Counted from the stretch's first letter, positions 1 to 10,714 are shown. The stretch is 64,000 nucleotides of DNA from Bacillus yapensis (GCF_005280205.1 NZ_SUND01000018.1:1-64000); one strand, 5' to 3'. The notes: a model not told the origin generated them from the sequence alone. Numbers and translations are program-made.

Positions 1-95
<95 letters not shown>

Positions 96-161
96 GATTA
101 CAACGTAATTCTTCTTCTTCAACATTATCTAGTTTTGAGGGAATAAACCTTCAATAAAATA

Positions 162-279
<118 letters not shown>

Positions 280-345
280 GAACCAATTTTTAAAAGTCTT
301 CTACTTTATAGGAGCACGAACTGAAATAAGTTCATATAATATTAT

Positions 346-419
<74 letters not shown>

Positions 420-467
420 TCGGTTTTTTTAAGGTAAGTTATTTTCTCCTTACGTCGAAAAAACTTT

Positions 468-544
468 GGTCCGGTAGTTCAGTTGGTTAGAATGCCTGCC
501 TGTCACGCAGGAGGTCGCGGGTTCGAGTCCCGTCCGGACCGCCA
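468..544 (+). tRNA. tRNA-Asp (anticodon GTC)
   Basis: Cloverleaf with acceptor GGTCCGG/CCGGACC, anticodon GTC at 502-504, T-arm GGTTCGAGTCC and discriminator G at 541. CCA (542-544) is encoded, unlike in the preceding tRNA. It closes the rRNA-tRNA operon. Confidence 0.96.
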
Positions 545-561
545 TTTTTATAAAAAGTTAG

Positions 562-584
562 CGAAACGAAGTTTCGTTTTTTTT
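562..584 (+). terminator. intrinsic terminator of the rRNA-tRNA operon
   Basis: CGAAAC (562-567) pairs with GTTTCG (571-576) across a three-base loop and is followed directly by eight T. It lies 18 bases after tRNA-Asp. Confidence 0.85.
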
Positions 585-601
585 ATGCCCAATTTTGCCT
601 T

Positions 602-630
602 TTGCTCATCTAAGCAAATTAAGGTAAACT
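602..630 (+). promoter_or_regulatory. candidate sigma-A promoter for tsaE operon
   Basis: TTGCTC (602-607) and TAAACT (625-630) are separated by 17 bases, upstream of a leader hairpin and tsaE. The boxes are imperfect, so this is a plausible promoter only. Confidence 0.4.
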
Positions 631-650
631 ACATATAGAAGAGATTGATT

Positions 651-676
651 CCTTAGGAGAAATCCTAAGGTTTTTT
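651..676 (+). terminator. terminator-like hairpin in tsaE leader
   Basis: CCTTAGGA and TCCTAAGG form a perfect 8-bp stem around a GAAA loop, followed by six T. It sits 55 bases before tsaE and after the candidate promoter. It could be a second terminator for rRNA readthrough or an attenuator in the tsaE leader; the sequence does not decide. Confidence 0.75.
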
Positions 677-730
677 CATATCTAATGAGGAGTAATTTTA
701 TTACGTCAAAATAATAAAGGATAGTTATAG

Positions 731-1186
731 ATGAGTGAATATACATTTACGACAACTCAGCCTTCCGAGACGATGGATTTTGCGAAGCGTCTTGGTCAGC
801 TTTTACAACCTTCGGATGTCATTGCATTAGAAGGGGATCTGGGAGCAGGAAAGACAACTTTTACAAAAGGATTGGCTGAAGGATTAGAGATAAAGAAAAC
901 GGTCAATAGTCCGACCTTTACGATTATTAAAGAGTATCATGGAAGACTGCCTCTTTATCATATGGATGTCTATCGCGTAGAGGATTCATACGAGGATTTA
1001 GGCTTTGATGAATATTTTGAAGGAAGTGGCGTTACAGTCGTGGAGTGGGCTCATTTAATTGAGGATCAACTACCGGACGAGCTGTTGACGATTCAGTTGA
1101 AGCACGGAGAGAATGATACGAGGACGATTAGCTTAGAGCCTAAGGGTGCTCGTTATGAGGAACTATGTAAGGAGTTATTTTCATGA
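731..1186 (+). CDS. tsaE: tRNA threonylcarbamoyladenosine biosynthesis ATPase TsaE
   Basis: TsaE (YdiB) is the cytoplasmic ATPase that works with TsaB and TsaD to place the t6A modification on A37 of ANN-decoding tRNAs. The 151-residue length fits the family. A Walker A P-loop (GDLGAGKTT) is visible near residue 40, and the motif SPTFTIIKEY lies further on. An AAAGG ribosome site precedes the ATG by about ten bases. It is first in a tightly packed operon, overlapping tsaB by four bases (ATGA), which suggests translational coupling. Confidence 0.96.
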   Translation: MSEYTFTTTQPSETMDFAKRLGQLLQPSDVIALEGDLGAGKTTFTKGLAEGLEIKKTVNSPTFTIIKEYHGRLPLYHMDVYRVEDSYEDLGFDEYFEGSGVTVVEWAHLIEDQLPDELLTIQLKHGENDTRTISLEPKGARYEELCKELFS

Positions 1187-1890
1187 AGGTATTAGCTATT
1201 GATACATCAAATTATACTTTAGGGATTGCGATCATTGATGAAGAGAAGGTTATTGGCGAGTACATAACGAACGTTAAGAAAAACCATTCGATTCGCGTTA
1301 TGCCAGCAATCGAAATGCTGCTTAAAGATTGTAATTTAACCCCAAATGATTTAACAAAGATTGTTGTCGCGGAAGGACCAGGCTCCTACACAGGAGTAAG
1401 AATTGGTGTCACGATTGCAAAAACGTTAGCATGGACATTAAAGATTCCACTTGTCGGTGTATCGAGTCTAGAGATTTTAGCAGCAGCCGTCGGAAGATAC
1501 TTCCCAGGTGCAGTGTCGCCTCTTTTTGACGCGAGAAGAGGGCAGATCTATACAGGTTTGTATCAATATGAAAATGGGAAGATCAAGACAGTAGAGAAGG
1601 ATCAGATTTTACAATCAAAGGATTGGGCGAAGCAACTGACTAATCTTTCACAGCCAGTTCTATTTGTCGGAAACGACCTTCCGTTACATCGAGAGATTAT
1701 TGTAGAAGAAATGGGAGAGCAGGCGAGGTTTGCTGAGTTAACTGAGCTGAACCCACGACCATCAGAATTAGCGTTTCTAGGAATGAATAGGGATGGAGAA
1801 GAAGTACATAACTTTGTTCCAAACTATATTCGATTAGCTGAAGCCGAAACCAAATGGATTGAGGCGAATCAAGCAAAAGACTCTAATTAA
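1183..1890 (+). CDS. tsaB: tRNA t6A biosynthesis protein TsaB
   Basis: TsaB (YdiC) is the inactive ASKHA-fold partner of TsaD in t6A synthesis and scaffolds the TsaB-TsaD-TsaE complex. The N terminus (LAIDTSNYTLGIAI) is the family's nucleotide-fold opening, and EGPGSYTGVRIG near residue 65-76 is the diagnostic TsaB signature. The length of 235 residues is normal. Its ATG overlaps the tsaE stop, and rimI follows after 14 bases. The order tsaE-tsaB-rimI-tsaD is the usual Bacillus arrangement. Confidence 0.96.
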   Translation: MKVLAIDTSNYTLGIAIIDEEKVIGEYITNVKKNHSIRVMPAIEMLLKDCNLTPNDLTKIVVAEGPGSYTGVRIGVTIAKTLAWTLKIPLVGVSSLEILAAAVGRYFPGAVSPLFDARRGQIYTGLYQYENGKIKTVEKDQILQSKDWAKQLTNLSQPVLFVGNDLPLHREIIVEEMGEQARFAELTELNPRPSELAFLGMNRDGEEVHNFVPNYIRLAEAETKWIEANQAKDSN

Positions 1891-1904
1891 GGACGAACCA
1901 GGAT

Positions 1905-2354
1905 ATGAATAAACAAATAACACTTCGAAAAATGGTAAAAGCAGATATTGATCAAATTCTCATTATCGAGAATGAATCTTTTGCAACTACTTGGAGCAGA
2001 GAATCTTTTGAAAATGAATTAACGAAGAATCGCTTTGCTCTATACTTAGTTCTAGAGGATGAAGAAGTCATTTTTGGCTATTGTGGTGTGTGGATTATTG
2101 TCGATGAGGCCCATGTCACAAATATTGCCCTTTTGCCAAACTATCGAGGTAAAAAACTTGGAGAGACTTTATTAACTGAGATTATGAAGGTTGCCAAAGA
2201 AAAGGGAGCGAAATCGATGACGTTAGAGGTTAGAGTGTCCAATCACGTTGCTCAATCTCTTTATCGTAAATTGGGTTTCCGAGATGGTGGCATTAGAAAG
2301 AATTATTATACGGACAATCAAGAGGATGCTTTAGTAATGTGGGTGAATTTATAA
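1905..2354 (+). CDS. rimI: ribosomal protein S18 alanine N-acetyltransferase (RimI family, GNAT)
   Basis: GNAT-fold acetyltransferase of 149 residues. The acetyl-CoA binding segment is visible as [15 protein letters not shown] (about residues 78-92), and the C-terminal signature [13 protein letters not shown] follows. RimI acetylates the N terminus of ribosomal protein S18 in E. coli. In Bacillus the equivalent ydiD gene lies inside the t6A operon, as here. Its TAA stop shares one base with the tsaD ATG. The protein substrate in this organism is inferred from context. Confidence 0.93.
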   Translation: MNKQITLRKMVKADIDQILIIENESFATTWSRESFENELTKNRFALYLVLEDEEVIFGYCGVWIIVDEAHVTNIALLPNYRGKKLGETLLTEIMKVAKEKGAKSMTLEVRVSNHVAQSLYRKLGFRDGGIRKNYYTDNQEDALVMWVNL

Positions 2355-3376
2355 TGGAAAAAGATCAATATATACTCGGGATTGAGACAAGCTGTGACGA
2401 AACAGCTGTGGCAATTATTAAAAATGGGCGTGAAATTGTTGCCAATGTTGTTGCATCTCAAATTGAAAGCCATAAACGATTTGGTGGAGTTGTTCCGGAA
2501 ATTGCCTCTCGCCATCATGTTGAACAGCTTACGATTGTGTTAGAAGAAGCAATGAGCCAGGCCAAACTTGAATTTAAGGATATAGATGGAATTGCTGTGA
2601 CGGAAGGTCCAGGGTTAGTAGGAGCGTTACTAATTGGTGTAAATGCTGCGAAAGCTTTGTCGTTTGCGCATCAAATTCCGTTAGTACCGGTGCATCATAT
2701 TGCAGGTCATATTTATGCGAATCGTTTGGTGACAGAAATGAAGTTTCCTCTTCTTTCTCTCGTCGTATCAGGTGGACATACGGAGCTTGTGTATATGAAG
2801 GAGCATGGTCATTTTGAAGTGATCGGGGAGACGAGAGACGATGCTGCCGGTGAGGCTTATGATAAGGTAGCACGGACGTTGAATATGCCTTACCCTGGTG
2901 GTCCTCATATTGATCGCTTAGCACAGGTTGGGGAGCCGAGCATTAATTTACCAAGAGCATGGCTAGAAGAGGGTTCTTATGATTTTAGTTTTAGTGGATT
3001 GAAATCAGCTGTTATTAACACAGTCCACAATGCTGAGCAAAGAGGAGAAACCATCAAGCCAGAAGATCTTGCTGCAAGCTTCCAAGAGAGTGTCATTGAC
3101 GTTCTCGTAACAAAAACACTAAAGGCTACGGAAGAATATAAGGTAAACCAAGTATTGCTTGCTGGAGGAGTAGCTGCGAATAAAGGACTTCGCAATCGAT
3201 TAGAAGAAGCTTTTGGAGAGAGCAATGTGGAGCTAGTTATACCACCATTGTCTCTATGTACTGATAATGCGGCTATGATTGCCGCAGCAGGGAGCATTTT
3301 CTTTGAAAAAGGACAGAGAGCTGGCCTAAATTTAAACGCTAATCCTGGATTGGATATCACCATCCACAACCAATAA
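2354..3376 (+). CDS. tsaD: tRNA N6-adenosine threonylcarbamoyltransferase TsaD
   Basis: TsaD (formerly Gcp) transfers the threonylcarbamoyl group from threonylcarbamoyl-AMP to A37 of tRNA. The opening [13 protein letters not shown] and the metal-binding HHIAGH motif are intact, as are VSGGHTELV and the C-terminal [13 protein letters not shown] place the start at the ATG overlapping the rimI stop (MEKDQYILG), because the B. subtilis protein begins similarly. An in-frame GTG at 2339 would add five residues. It is the last gene of the operon, with a terminator 15 bases downstream. Confidence 0.96.
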   Translation: MEKDQYILGIETSCDETAVAIIKNGREIVANVVASQIESHKRFGGVVPEIASRHHVEQLTIVLEEAMSQAKLEFKDIDGIAVTEGPGLVGALLIGVNAAKALSFAHQIPLVPVHHIAGHIYANRLVTEMKFPLLSLVVSGGHTELVYMKEHGHFEVIGETRDDAAGEAYDKVARTLNMPYPGGPHIDRLAQVGEPSINLPRAWLEEGSYDFSFSGLKSAVINTVHNAEQRGETIKPEDLAASFQESVIDVLVTKTLKATEEYKVNQVLLAGGVAANKGLRNRLEEAFGESNVELVIPPLSLCTDNAAMIAAAGSIFFEKGQRAGLNLNANPGLDITIHNQ

Positions 3377-3390
3377 TTTGAACTATGACA

Positions 3391-3418
3391 AAATCCCCGC
3401 TTAGAAGGGGATTTTTTT
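3391..3418 (+). terminator. intrinsic terminator of the t6A operon
   Basis: AAATCCCC and GGGGATTT flank an 8-base loop, followed by a run of seven T. It stands directly after tsaD. Confidence 0.88.
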
Positions 3419-3541
3419 GTGGATAAATGTTGATACACTGTTGATAATGTGGATAAAAACGACTTATTTTGTGGATAATGTGGAAAAGTCTGTGGAAGGC
3501 TTATATTATGGACTCCTTAATGTGAATAATTTTGTGGAAAA
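3418..3541 (-). promoter_or_regulatory. cluster of DnaA boxes between tsaD and ydiF
   Basis: Three perfect copies of TGTGGATAA, the reverse complement of the DnaA box TTATCCACA, lie at 3418-3426, 3448-3456 and 3470-3478. One-mismatch copies lie at 3479-3487 (TGTGGAAAA), 3521-3529 (TGTGAATAA) and 3533-3541 (TGTGGAAAA). All share one orientation. The density far exceeds chance in 124 bases. In B. subtilis I recall a stable DnaA-binding site near gcp (tsaD), one of the non-origin clusters that restrain replication initiation. The equivalence is inferred from position. Confidence 0.8.
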
Positions 3542-3576
3542 AAAGAACCGGGCATAGATCTTCTATCCCGGTTCTT
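3538..3576 (-). terminator. intrinsic terminator of ydiF
   Basis: On the minus strand AAGAACCGGG pairs with CCCGGTTCTT around an inner stem-loop, followed by a T run. It lies eleven bases past the ydiF stop and abuts the DnaA-box cluster. Confidence 0.85.
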
Positions 3577-3586
3577 CAGTAACGAA

Positions 3587-5509
3587 TTATTCAGCTAATT
3601 CAGACCATTCTTCCATCAGATTTTCAAGCTCTTCTTTTGCTTGATCATTGTCTCTTGTAATGGCCAAAACGCGTTCATGGTCCTGAAAAACTTCAGGCTC
3701 ACAAAGCAATTGTTCATTCGTTTCGATCGTAGCTTCAAGCTTTTCAATGAGCTCTTCGATTTCTTCCAATCTTCTTTTCCGTTGTCTTTCAAGTTTCTTT
3801 GCTTCTTTATCCTGTTGATAACTCGTTTTTTCTTGCTGCTCTGCCTGAGGAGCTGTGGATATTTTTGTAGACTCTAAGGCCTTTAGTTCTTCAATCTCTA
3901 ACTTCTTCTCAATATAATAATCATAATCACCAAGGAATTCATTTGCCTTTTGAGGCTCAAGCTCGACAACTTTCGTTGCGATTCGATTGATGAAGTATCG
4001 ATCGTGGGATACGAACAGAATCGTTCCTGGATAATCGATGAGAGAGTTCTCCAACACTTCCTTACTGTCTAAATCCAGATGGTTCGTTGGCTCATCCAGG
4101 ATTAAAAAGTTTGCTTTTTTCATCATCAGTTTCGCTAAAACGAGTCGAGCCTTTTCCCCACCTGAGAGGGTTGAAACAGTCTTCAGAACATCATCACCAG
4201 AAAATAGGAAGTTTCCTAGTACCGTGCGAATATCCTTTTCATTTTTAAGAGGATACTCATCCCACAATTCGTTTAATACCCTTTTATTAGATGAGAGCTG
4301 AGTTTGCTCCTGATCATAGTATCCAATCGTGACGTTTGAACCGAAGTGGATCTCTCCAGCGATTGGGGATAGCTGGTCAATCAGTGTTTTTAATAGCGTC
4401 GATTTACCAATTCCGTTCGGACCAACAAGGGCAATACTATCTCCTCGAGTAATACGGAAAGAGAGATTTTCACTAACCTTTTCCCCATTATATCCGACAG
4501 CTAAAGATTCGATTTTCAAAACATCATTTCCACTTTGACGCTCGATGTCAAAGCCAAAGGAAGCTGATTTTTCATCCCCAAGTGGCCTGTCCATCACTTG
4601 AATGCGATCAAGCTGTTTTCTACGACTTTGCGCTCTTTTCGTCGTGGAGGCGCGTGCTAAATTCCGTTGGATAAAATCCTGAAGCTTTGCAATTTCCTCT
4701 TGTTGCTTCTCATACTGCTTCATTTCACGCTCATAATTGGCAGCTTTTTGATCCAAATAGGCACTGTAGTTGCCGGTGTACTTGCTAATATGCAGTCTTG
4801 AGATTTCGTACACCTGGTTAACGACCTTATCTAAAAAGTAACGGTCATGGGAAACGATTAAAATCGCTCCATCATAGCCTTGAAGATAGCCTTCTAACCA
4901 AGATAGAGTATCAATGTCTAAGTGGTTTGTTGGCTCGTCCAAAATAAGGATATCAGGCTTTGTTAAAAGTAGCTTAGCTAGGGCAAGTCTAGTTTTTTGC
5001 CCTCCACTTAAGCTCGAAATCTTTGTAGAGTAATCAAAGGAATGAAAGTTCAAGCCATGTAATACGGAACGAATATCCGATTCGTATTGGTAACCCCCAT
5101 TTTCTTTAAAAGAAACCTGGAGATAGTCATACTCTTTTAAAATCCGCTCATATTCACGAGAATCATTGAAGACAGCAGGATCAGACATTTGCTCTTCTAA
5201 CTTACGAAGGAGCTTCTCTTGTTTTTGTAAATCTTCGAAAACAGTCAGCATTTCATCCCAAATAGAAGAATCTGATTCCAAGCCAGTATTTTGCGCTAGA
5301 TAGCCAATTTCAACACCCTTTGGCTTCACTATTTCACCAGATTCATACGAGAGTTGTCCGGCAATAATTTTAAGAAGCGTCGATTTTCCGGCTCCATTAC
5401 GACCAACAAGGGCGATTCGATCACGCGTTTGAATTTCAAGCTTTATATTCGTTAAAATGGGGTCAGCCCCAAACGATTTTGAGAGTTGATTCACCTGTAA
5501 TAAAATCAT
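3587..5509 (-). CDS. ydiF: ABC-F family ATP-binding protein (YdiF-like)
   Basis: A 640-residue cytoplasmic protein with two ATP-binding cassettes and no membrane segments, the ABC-F architecture of ribosome-associated ATPases. The first cassette has Walker A GRNGAGKST and signature LSGGQKTRLALAK. The second has GPNGIGKST and LSGGEKARLVLAK. Both have LILDEPTNHLD Walker B motifs. The interdomain linker (about residues 240-315) is charged, and the C terminus is a predicted coiled coil. It matches B. subtilis YdiF in position and length. ABC-F members act on the ribosomal E site; a resistance role is not implied. It is monocistronic and divergent from moaC. Confidence 0.93.
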   Translation of the reverse strand: MILLQVNQLSKSFGADPILTNIKLEIQTRDRIALVGRNGAGKSTLLKIIAGQLSYESGEIVKPKGVEIGYLAQNTGLESDSSIWDEMLTVFEDLQKQEKLLRKLEEQMSDPAVFNDSREYERILKEYDYLQVSFKENGGYQYESDIRSVLHGLNFHSFDYSTKISSLSGGQKTRLALAKLLLTKPDILILDEPTNHLDIDTLSWLEGYLQGYDGAILIVSHDRYFLDKVVNQVYEISRLHISKYTGNYSAYLDQKAANYEREMKQYEKQQEEIAKLQDFIQRNLARASTTKRAQSRRKQLDRIQVMDRPLGDEKSASFGFDIERQSGNDVLKIESLAVGYNGEKVSENLSFRITRGDSIALVGPNGIGKSTLLKTLIDQLSPIAGEIHFGSNVTIGYYDQEQTQLSSNKRVLNELWDEYPLKNEKDIRTVLGNFLFSGDDVLKTVSTLSGGEKARLVLAKLMMKKANFLILDEPTNHLDLDSKEVLENSLIDYPGTILFVSHDRYFINRIATKVVELEPQKANEFLGDYDYYIEKKLEIEELKALESTKISTAPQAEQQEKTSYQQDKEAKKLERQRKRRLEEIEELIEKLEATIETNEQLLCEPEVFQDHERVLAITRDNDQAKEELENLMEEWSELAE

Positions 5510-5625
5510 TTATATTCACCTCTATATGTCTAAAAATAGTGTATCCTAATCAATGGGTAAGGGCAATAAAAGAGGAGTTTCTCGAATAAACTCGAATAGT
5601 TTTATGTGAAATGGATAACAATGTT

Positions 5626-5654
5626 TTCACAAATTTGTCGAAATGGTGTATATT
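5626..5654 (+). promoter_or_regulatory. candidate promoter for moaC
   Basis: TTCACA (5626-5631), 17-base spacer, TATATT (5649-5654), 20 bases ahead of moaC. The boxes are one and two mismatches from the sigma-A consensus. Confidence 0.5.
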
Positions 5655-5674
5655 TGGAATGAGGTGTTTTCTTA

Positions 5675-6169
5675 ATGGCAGAATTTACACATTTTAATGA
5701 AGAAGGCAGAGCCAAAATGGTGGACGTTAGTGACAAGCAGGAAACCGTACGGACAGCTGTTGCTAACTCAAGTATAACAGTGAACAAAGCAATATACGAT
5801 CAAATTACGAACAATCACAACAAAAAAGGCGATGTATTGGCAGTAGCGCAGGTTGCTGGAATCATGGCTTGCAAAAAAACAGCTGACATTATTCCGATGT
5901 GTCATCCGATTCCACTAACAGGTGTGAATATTTCATTCGAATGGGAAATCGAGAATGATGACTATCGACTGATGATCACTGCATCTGCCAAAACAAAAGG
6001 AAATACAGGTGTAGAAATGGAAGCGTTAACAGCGGCTTCTGTTACGGCTTTAACTGTCTATGATATGTGTAAGGCTGTGGACAAAGGCATGGTTATTGGA
6101 GAGACGTATCTTGTCGAGAAGACAGGTGGAAAGAACGGGGATTTTAAAAGAGAAAATAGAGTGCGATAA
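5675..6169 (+). CDS. moaC: cyclic pyranopterin monophosphate synthase MoaC
   Basis: MoaC converts 3',8-cyclo-7,8-dihydro-GTP, the MoaA product, into cyclic pyranopterin monophosphate in molybdenum cofactor synthesis. The 164-residue length is normal. Visible family signatures are MVDVSDK at the N terminus, the [10 protein letters not shown] segment (about residues 76-85) with the active-site Cys-His, and [27 protein letters not shown] ribosome site precedes the ATG. No other moa gene is in the window. The position between ydiF and rex is as in B. subtilis. Confidence 0.96.
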   Translation: MAEFTHFNEEGRAKMVDVSDKQETVRTAVANSSITVNKAIYDQITNNHNKKGDVLAVAQVAGIMACKKTADIIPMCHPIPLTGVNISFEWEIENDDYRLMITASAKTKGNTGVEMEALTAASVTALTVYDMCKAVDKGMVIGETYLVEKTGGKNGDFKRENRVR

Positions 6170-6217
6170 GATTTACAATCTAATACGGACATATTTAACA
6201 GGGGTGGAGGAAATAAA

Positions 6218-6889
6218 ATGAGCAGCGAAACGTTAAAGATTCCTCAAGCAACAGCAAAAAGATTGCCTTTATATTATCGTTTTTTAAAAAATCTACATTC
6301 CGCAGGGAAGCTAAGAGTATCCTCAGCTGAATTGAGTGAGGCGGTAAAGGTAGATTCGGCTACAATTCGCAGAGATTTCTCTTATTTTGGAGCCCTCGGG
6401 AAAAAAGGCTATGGTTACAATGTTGATTATTTATTGTCCTTTTTCCGTAAGACGCTTGACCAGGATGAGCTAACGAAGGTTGCTTTAGTTGGAGTCGGGA
6501 ATCTTGGGACAGCACTATTAAATTATAATTTCTTAAAGAATAACAATACAAAAATCTCTGTTGCTTTCGATATTGATGAGGCCAAAATCGGCTCAACGAT
6601 GAGTGGCGTGACGATTTATCATATGGATGATATGGAAAAGGTGTTAACGGAATTAGGAATAACAATTGCGATTCTCACCGTTCCAGCTCCTTTTGCTCAA
6701 TCGATTACGGATCGCTTAGCACAAGCGAATGTAAAAGGGATATTGAACTTCACACCAGCTCGACTAACGGTTCCAGCGACGATGCGTGTTCACCATATTG
6801 ATCTCGCGGTAGAGCTTCAGTCATTGGTGTATTTCTTGAAGCATTATGGGGTCAATGAGGTTGAGGAGTTAGAGGAAGTCGAAGAATAA
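6218..6889 (+). CDS. rex: redox-sensing transcriptional repressor Rex
   Basis: Rex represses fermentation and respiration genes and releases DNA when NADH rises. The 223-residue protein has an N-terminal winged helix ([20 protein letters not shown], about residues 36-55) and a Rossmann domain with nucleotide loop [11 protein letters not shown] near residue 90. A C-terminal helix swaps domains in the dimer. A GGTGGAGG ribosome site precedes the ATG. It ends at a bidirectional terminator. In B. subtilis tatAy-tatCy follow directly; here they are absent. Confidence 0.96.
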   Translation: MSSETLKIPQATAKRLPLYYRFLKNLHSAGKLRVSSAELSEAVKVDSATIRRDFSYFGALGKKGYGYNVDYLLSFFRKTLDQDELTKVALVGVGNLGTALLNYNFLKNNNTKISVAFDIDEAKIGSTMSGVTIYHMDDMEKVLTELGITIAILTVPAPFAQSITDRLAQANVKGILNFTPARLTVPATMRVHHIDLAVELQSLVYFLKHYGVNEVEELEEVEE

Positions 6890-6918
6890 AAAAATGAGCC
6901 ATCGCGGCTCATTTTTTG
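6889..6918. terminator. bidirectional terminator between rex and ydiK
   Basis: AAAAATGAGCC and GGCTCATTTTT form an 11-bp stem around a five-base loop, with A and T runs on both sides. It serves the converging rex and ydiK genes. Confidence 0.87.
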
Positions 6919-7118
6919 TTTTTCTGGATTGTTTTAATTTTAAAATGGAAGAGGATCATCCGAATGCCGTTTCCGAAATCAAAGGTAGCTAGGATAACAA
7001 GCAAGTATGTAAAGATTCCCCACTCGCCATTTTTCTGTAAGTCTTGAACCGCGAAATAGGTAAAAAATAGTCCGAGAACTATATAAAGAATGCCTGAAAA
7101 CAATGGTGTTTGTCTCAT
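6909..7118 (-). CDS. ydiK: small two-helix membrane protein, YdiK-like
   Basis: A 69-residue protein with two hydrophobic segments (about residues 7-24 and 33-55) and a lysine-rich C terminus. It corresponds by position and character to B. subtilis YdiK (DUF4305 as I recall), whose function is unknown. Its start overlaps the ydiL stop by four bases, so the two are coupled. Its stop codon lies within the shared terminator. Confidence 0.8.
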   Translation of the reverse strand: MRQTPLFSGILYIVLGLFFTYFAVQDLQKNGEWGIFTYLLVILATFDFGNGIRMILFHFKIKTIQKNKK

Positions 7119-7852
7119 ATGAAAAGACCTCCGATGAAGCTTTGAATTTTTTCTGATTGCTCGATGATTTTTTCGAGATCTTCTTTAAATACAGATTGAA
7201 CTAAAACAACGAATGTATTCATCGCGACGTGTGCGAAAATCGGTACGAGAATTCGTTTTGTTTTTACATAAAGATAAGCAAATGTGAATCCCATCGCCGA
7301 ATATAATAGGACATGTTCAACTTCCATATGGGCTAAGGCGAAAATAACCGAGCTGAAAAGGGCTGACAGGAAAAAGTTAAATCGCTTATAGAATGTACCG
7401 AAAATGATTTTTCGAAAGACGATTTCCTCTAAAATTGGTCCAATAATGGAGCTAACGATAATCACAATCGGAAAAGATTCGATCAGTGAGATGATTTGCT
7501 GCGTATTCTCTGACCCCATTTCAATTCCAAGCCAGCTTTCCACTGTGGCAGCTAAGCTTTGTGCGATTAAGGCAAGAAAAATTCCACATACAGCCCAAAC
7601 GACGGATGCCCCTACAGATGAAGCATTTCGATCGAGTTGATTACTTTTCATTTCATTTCGGAGTAGTAATAGAACGATCAGAAGCGCTAAGGCAAAGCTG
7701 AATACAATCCAGATTACGCCGGCTAAGACGGCCATATCTTCTAGATTTTGACCAAGCAAGACGCCGCCAAAAGTAATCGCGGGAACGCCAACAAAGCTTG
7801 ATAGCTGCATCCCAATATAAGTAATTAGAATATACCAATATTCTTTTTTCAA
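7115..7852 (-). CDS. ydiL: CPBP-family intramembrane metalloprotease, YdiL-like
   Basis: A 245-residue polytopic membrane protein with the CAAX protease/bacteriocin-processing (CPBP, Abi) motifs: GPILEEIVFRKIIFG with the Glu-Glu pair (about residues 140-155), FALAHMEVEH with an active-site His, and a third motif around IFAHVAMNT near residue 208. CPBP enzymes cleave within or near membranes. In B. subtilis ydiL sits between ydiK and groES, as here. Its natural substrate is unknown. Start is ATG 7852; the ribosome site is GGGGAAT-like. Confidence 0.88.
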   Translation of the reverse strand: MKKEYWYILITYIGMQLSSFVGVPAITFGGVLLGQNLEDMAVLAGVIWIVFSFALALLIVLLLLRNEMKSNQLDRNASSVGASVVWAVCGIFLALIAQSLAATVESWLGIEMGSENTQQIISLIESFPIVIIVSSIIGPILEEIVFRKIIFGTFYKRFNFFLSALFSSVIFALAHMEVEHVLLYSAMGFTFAYLYVKTKRILVPIFAHVAMNTFVVLVQSVFKEDLEKIIEQSEKIQSFIGGLFI

Positions 7853-8104
7853 ATTATGATTCCCCTTTGATATAGGCTTTTTTCTTATGTATCAATATTT
7901 ATAAAGAATCTCTAATTTACGACTCATCCTACACTATAAACCATTCTACTAAGAAAAAGGAGAAAGATACAATTAGAAGTAGGAAAAAGTTCGGATATTT
8001 TCTCAAAACTTGTATATACTCTAAAGGTTGTACTTAAAAAAAGTTGTTAAATTTTATGTAAAAAATCATCCTTGACGCTTGCAAAAATTATTTGAATTCA
8101 TTAA

Positions 8105-8110
8105 TATAAT
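8105..8110 (+). promoter_or_regulatory. -10 box of the groESL promoter
   Basis: A perfect TATAAT just ahead of the CIRCE operator. The matching -35 is unclear: TTGACG at 8072 is 27 bases away and TTGCAA at 8079 is 20 bases away. Confidence 0.6.
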
Positions 8111-8117
8111 AATTGTG

Positions 8118-8144
8118 TTAGCACTCGAGTAGATAGAGTGCTAA
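8118..8144. promoter_or_regulatory. CIRCE operator (HrcA binding site)
   Basis: TTAGCACTC, nine-base spacer, GAGTGCTAA: a perfect match to the CIRCE inverted repeat bound by the HrcA heat-shock repressor. It lies between the -10 box and groES, so class I heat-shock control of groESL can be stated with confidence. hrcA is not in the window. Confidence 0.97.
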
Positions 8145-8181
8145 TAAATAAAACATAGTCAAATTGAGGAGGTTGTTTCAC

Positions 8182-8469
8182 TTGTTAAAGCCACTAGGTG
8201 ATCGCATTGTTATCGAGCTTGTTGAAACTGAAGAAAAAACTGCTAGCGGAATCGTGTTACCTGACTCAGCTAAAGAAAAGCCTCAAGAAGGAAAAGTTGT
8301 AGCTGTAGGTACTGGTCGCGTACTAGACAACGGTGAGCGTGTAGCTCTAGAAGTTGCAGTAGGCGAAAGAATTATCTTCTCAAAATACTCTGGTACAGAA
8401 GTGAAGTACCAAGGTGCAGAATACTTAATTTTACGTGAAAATGACATCTTAGCTATTGTTGGCGAATAA
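8182..8469 (+). CDS. groES: co-chaperonin GroES
   Basis: GroES caps the GroEL cylinder during ATP-driven protein folding. The 95-residue protein reads [13 protein letters not shown] onward, closely matching B. subtilis GroES, with the mobile loop ([19 protein letters not shown]). I choose the TTG start at 8182, eight bases after a consensus AGGAGGT (8167-8173). An upstream in-frame TTG at 8164 would lie before the ribosome site and add six residues absent from the family. groEL follows after 93 bases. Confidence 0.97.
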   Translation: MLKPLGDRIVIELVETEEKTASGIVLPDSAKEKPQEGKVVAVGTGRVLDNGERVALEVAVGERIIFSKYSGTEVKYQGAEYLILRENDILAIVGE

Positions 8470-8538
8470 ATAAAGTAGAGTTGAATTCATTTCATAAGGA
8501 CACGTCTAGTCGCTTGTGAATCAATTTTTAAAAGATAA

Positions 8539-10194
<1,656 letters not shown>

Positions 10195-10317
10195 TAAGGG
10201 TTTTAAAATCTTGTTATATCAACGTCTAAAATGATAATATGCTTTTCTTGTCTTCGGATTTGTCCTCGTTTTTATAAGAAACAGGGCAACCTATGACTAA
10301 AAAGCTATCTATAGGAG

Positions 10318-10359
10318 AAGGTCTTTCATCAGTTTGCTAAACTGTTGGGAGGCCTTTTT
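10318..10359 (+). terminator. intrinsic terminator downstream of groEL
   Basis: AAGGTCTTTCATCAGTTT pairs imperfectly (with several G-U pairs) with AAACTGTTGGGAGGCCTT, followed by five T. It is 124 bases after groEL. I see nothing else in 10195-10317. Confidence 0.75.
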
Positions 10360-10450
10360 CCATATATGTGTCTTACGAGGAAAATTATTCATTGTAGTAT
10401 TATATCTGTACATCTAAGTCGCTGTTGTATCGTTATTACCGATTCCAACT

Positions 10451-10714
10451 TCAATTGTAAGTGAAATGTAGGTATGTTAGAAGGAATGTGGAGTCTTGTT
10501 CTTTTCCATTTTTTAAAAGTCGTTTAAATCGACTCTCAACTACTTTTCTTAATTGTAGATATCCATCCTCACGAAAAAATTCGTTATTCTGATAATTAGG
10601 CCACTGTATAACTAATTTTATTCTGTTTAATTCGGGGGTTAACATGTAAACAACATATATACTAATACAGTGAATACACGAGTCAATTAACGCGTTTTCC
10701 AATTTTTCTGGCAT
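10451..10714 (-). CDS. hypothetical protein, 87 residues (uncertain)
   Basis: An open frame on the minus strand in the gap between groEL and the SDH-type gene. The product has a hydrophobic N-terminal part with two Cys and a basic C-terminal half (RKVVESRFKRLLKNG). An AAGGAG lies about 15 bases before the ATG, which is too far for a convincing ribosome site. I recognise no family. It could be a real accessory gene, a remnant or chance; the amino-acid mix looks protein-like, but nothing more supports it. Confidence 0.3.
   Translation of the reverse strand: MPEKLENALIDSCIHCISIYVVYMLTPELNRIKLVIQWPNYQNNEFFREDGYLQLRKVVESRFKRLLKNGKEQDSTFLLTYLHFTYN

Noticed and set aside
5604-5632. Rex operator upstream of moaC
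   Set aside because: ATGTGAAA and TTTTCACA arms exist, but the spacing is about 13-16 bases rather than the short spacing of Rex sites.
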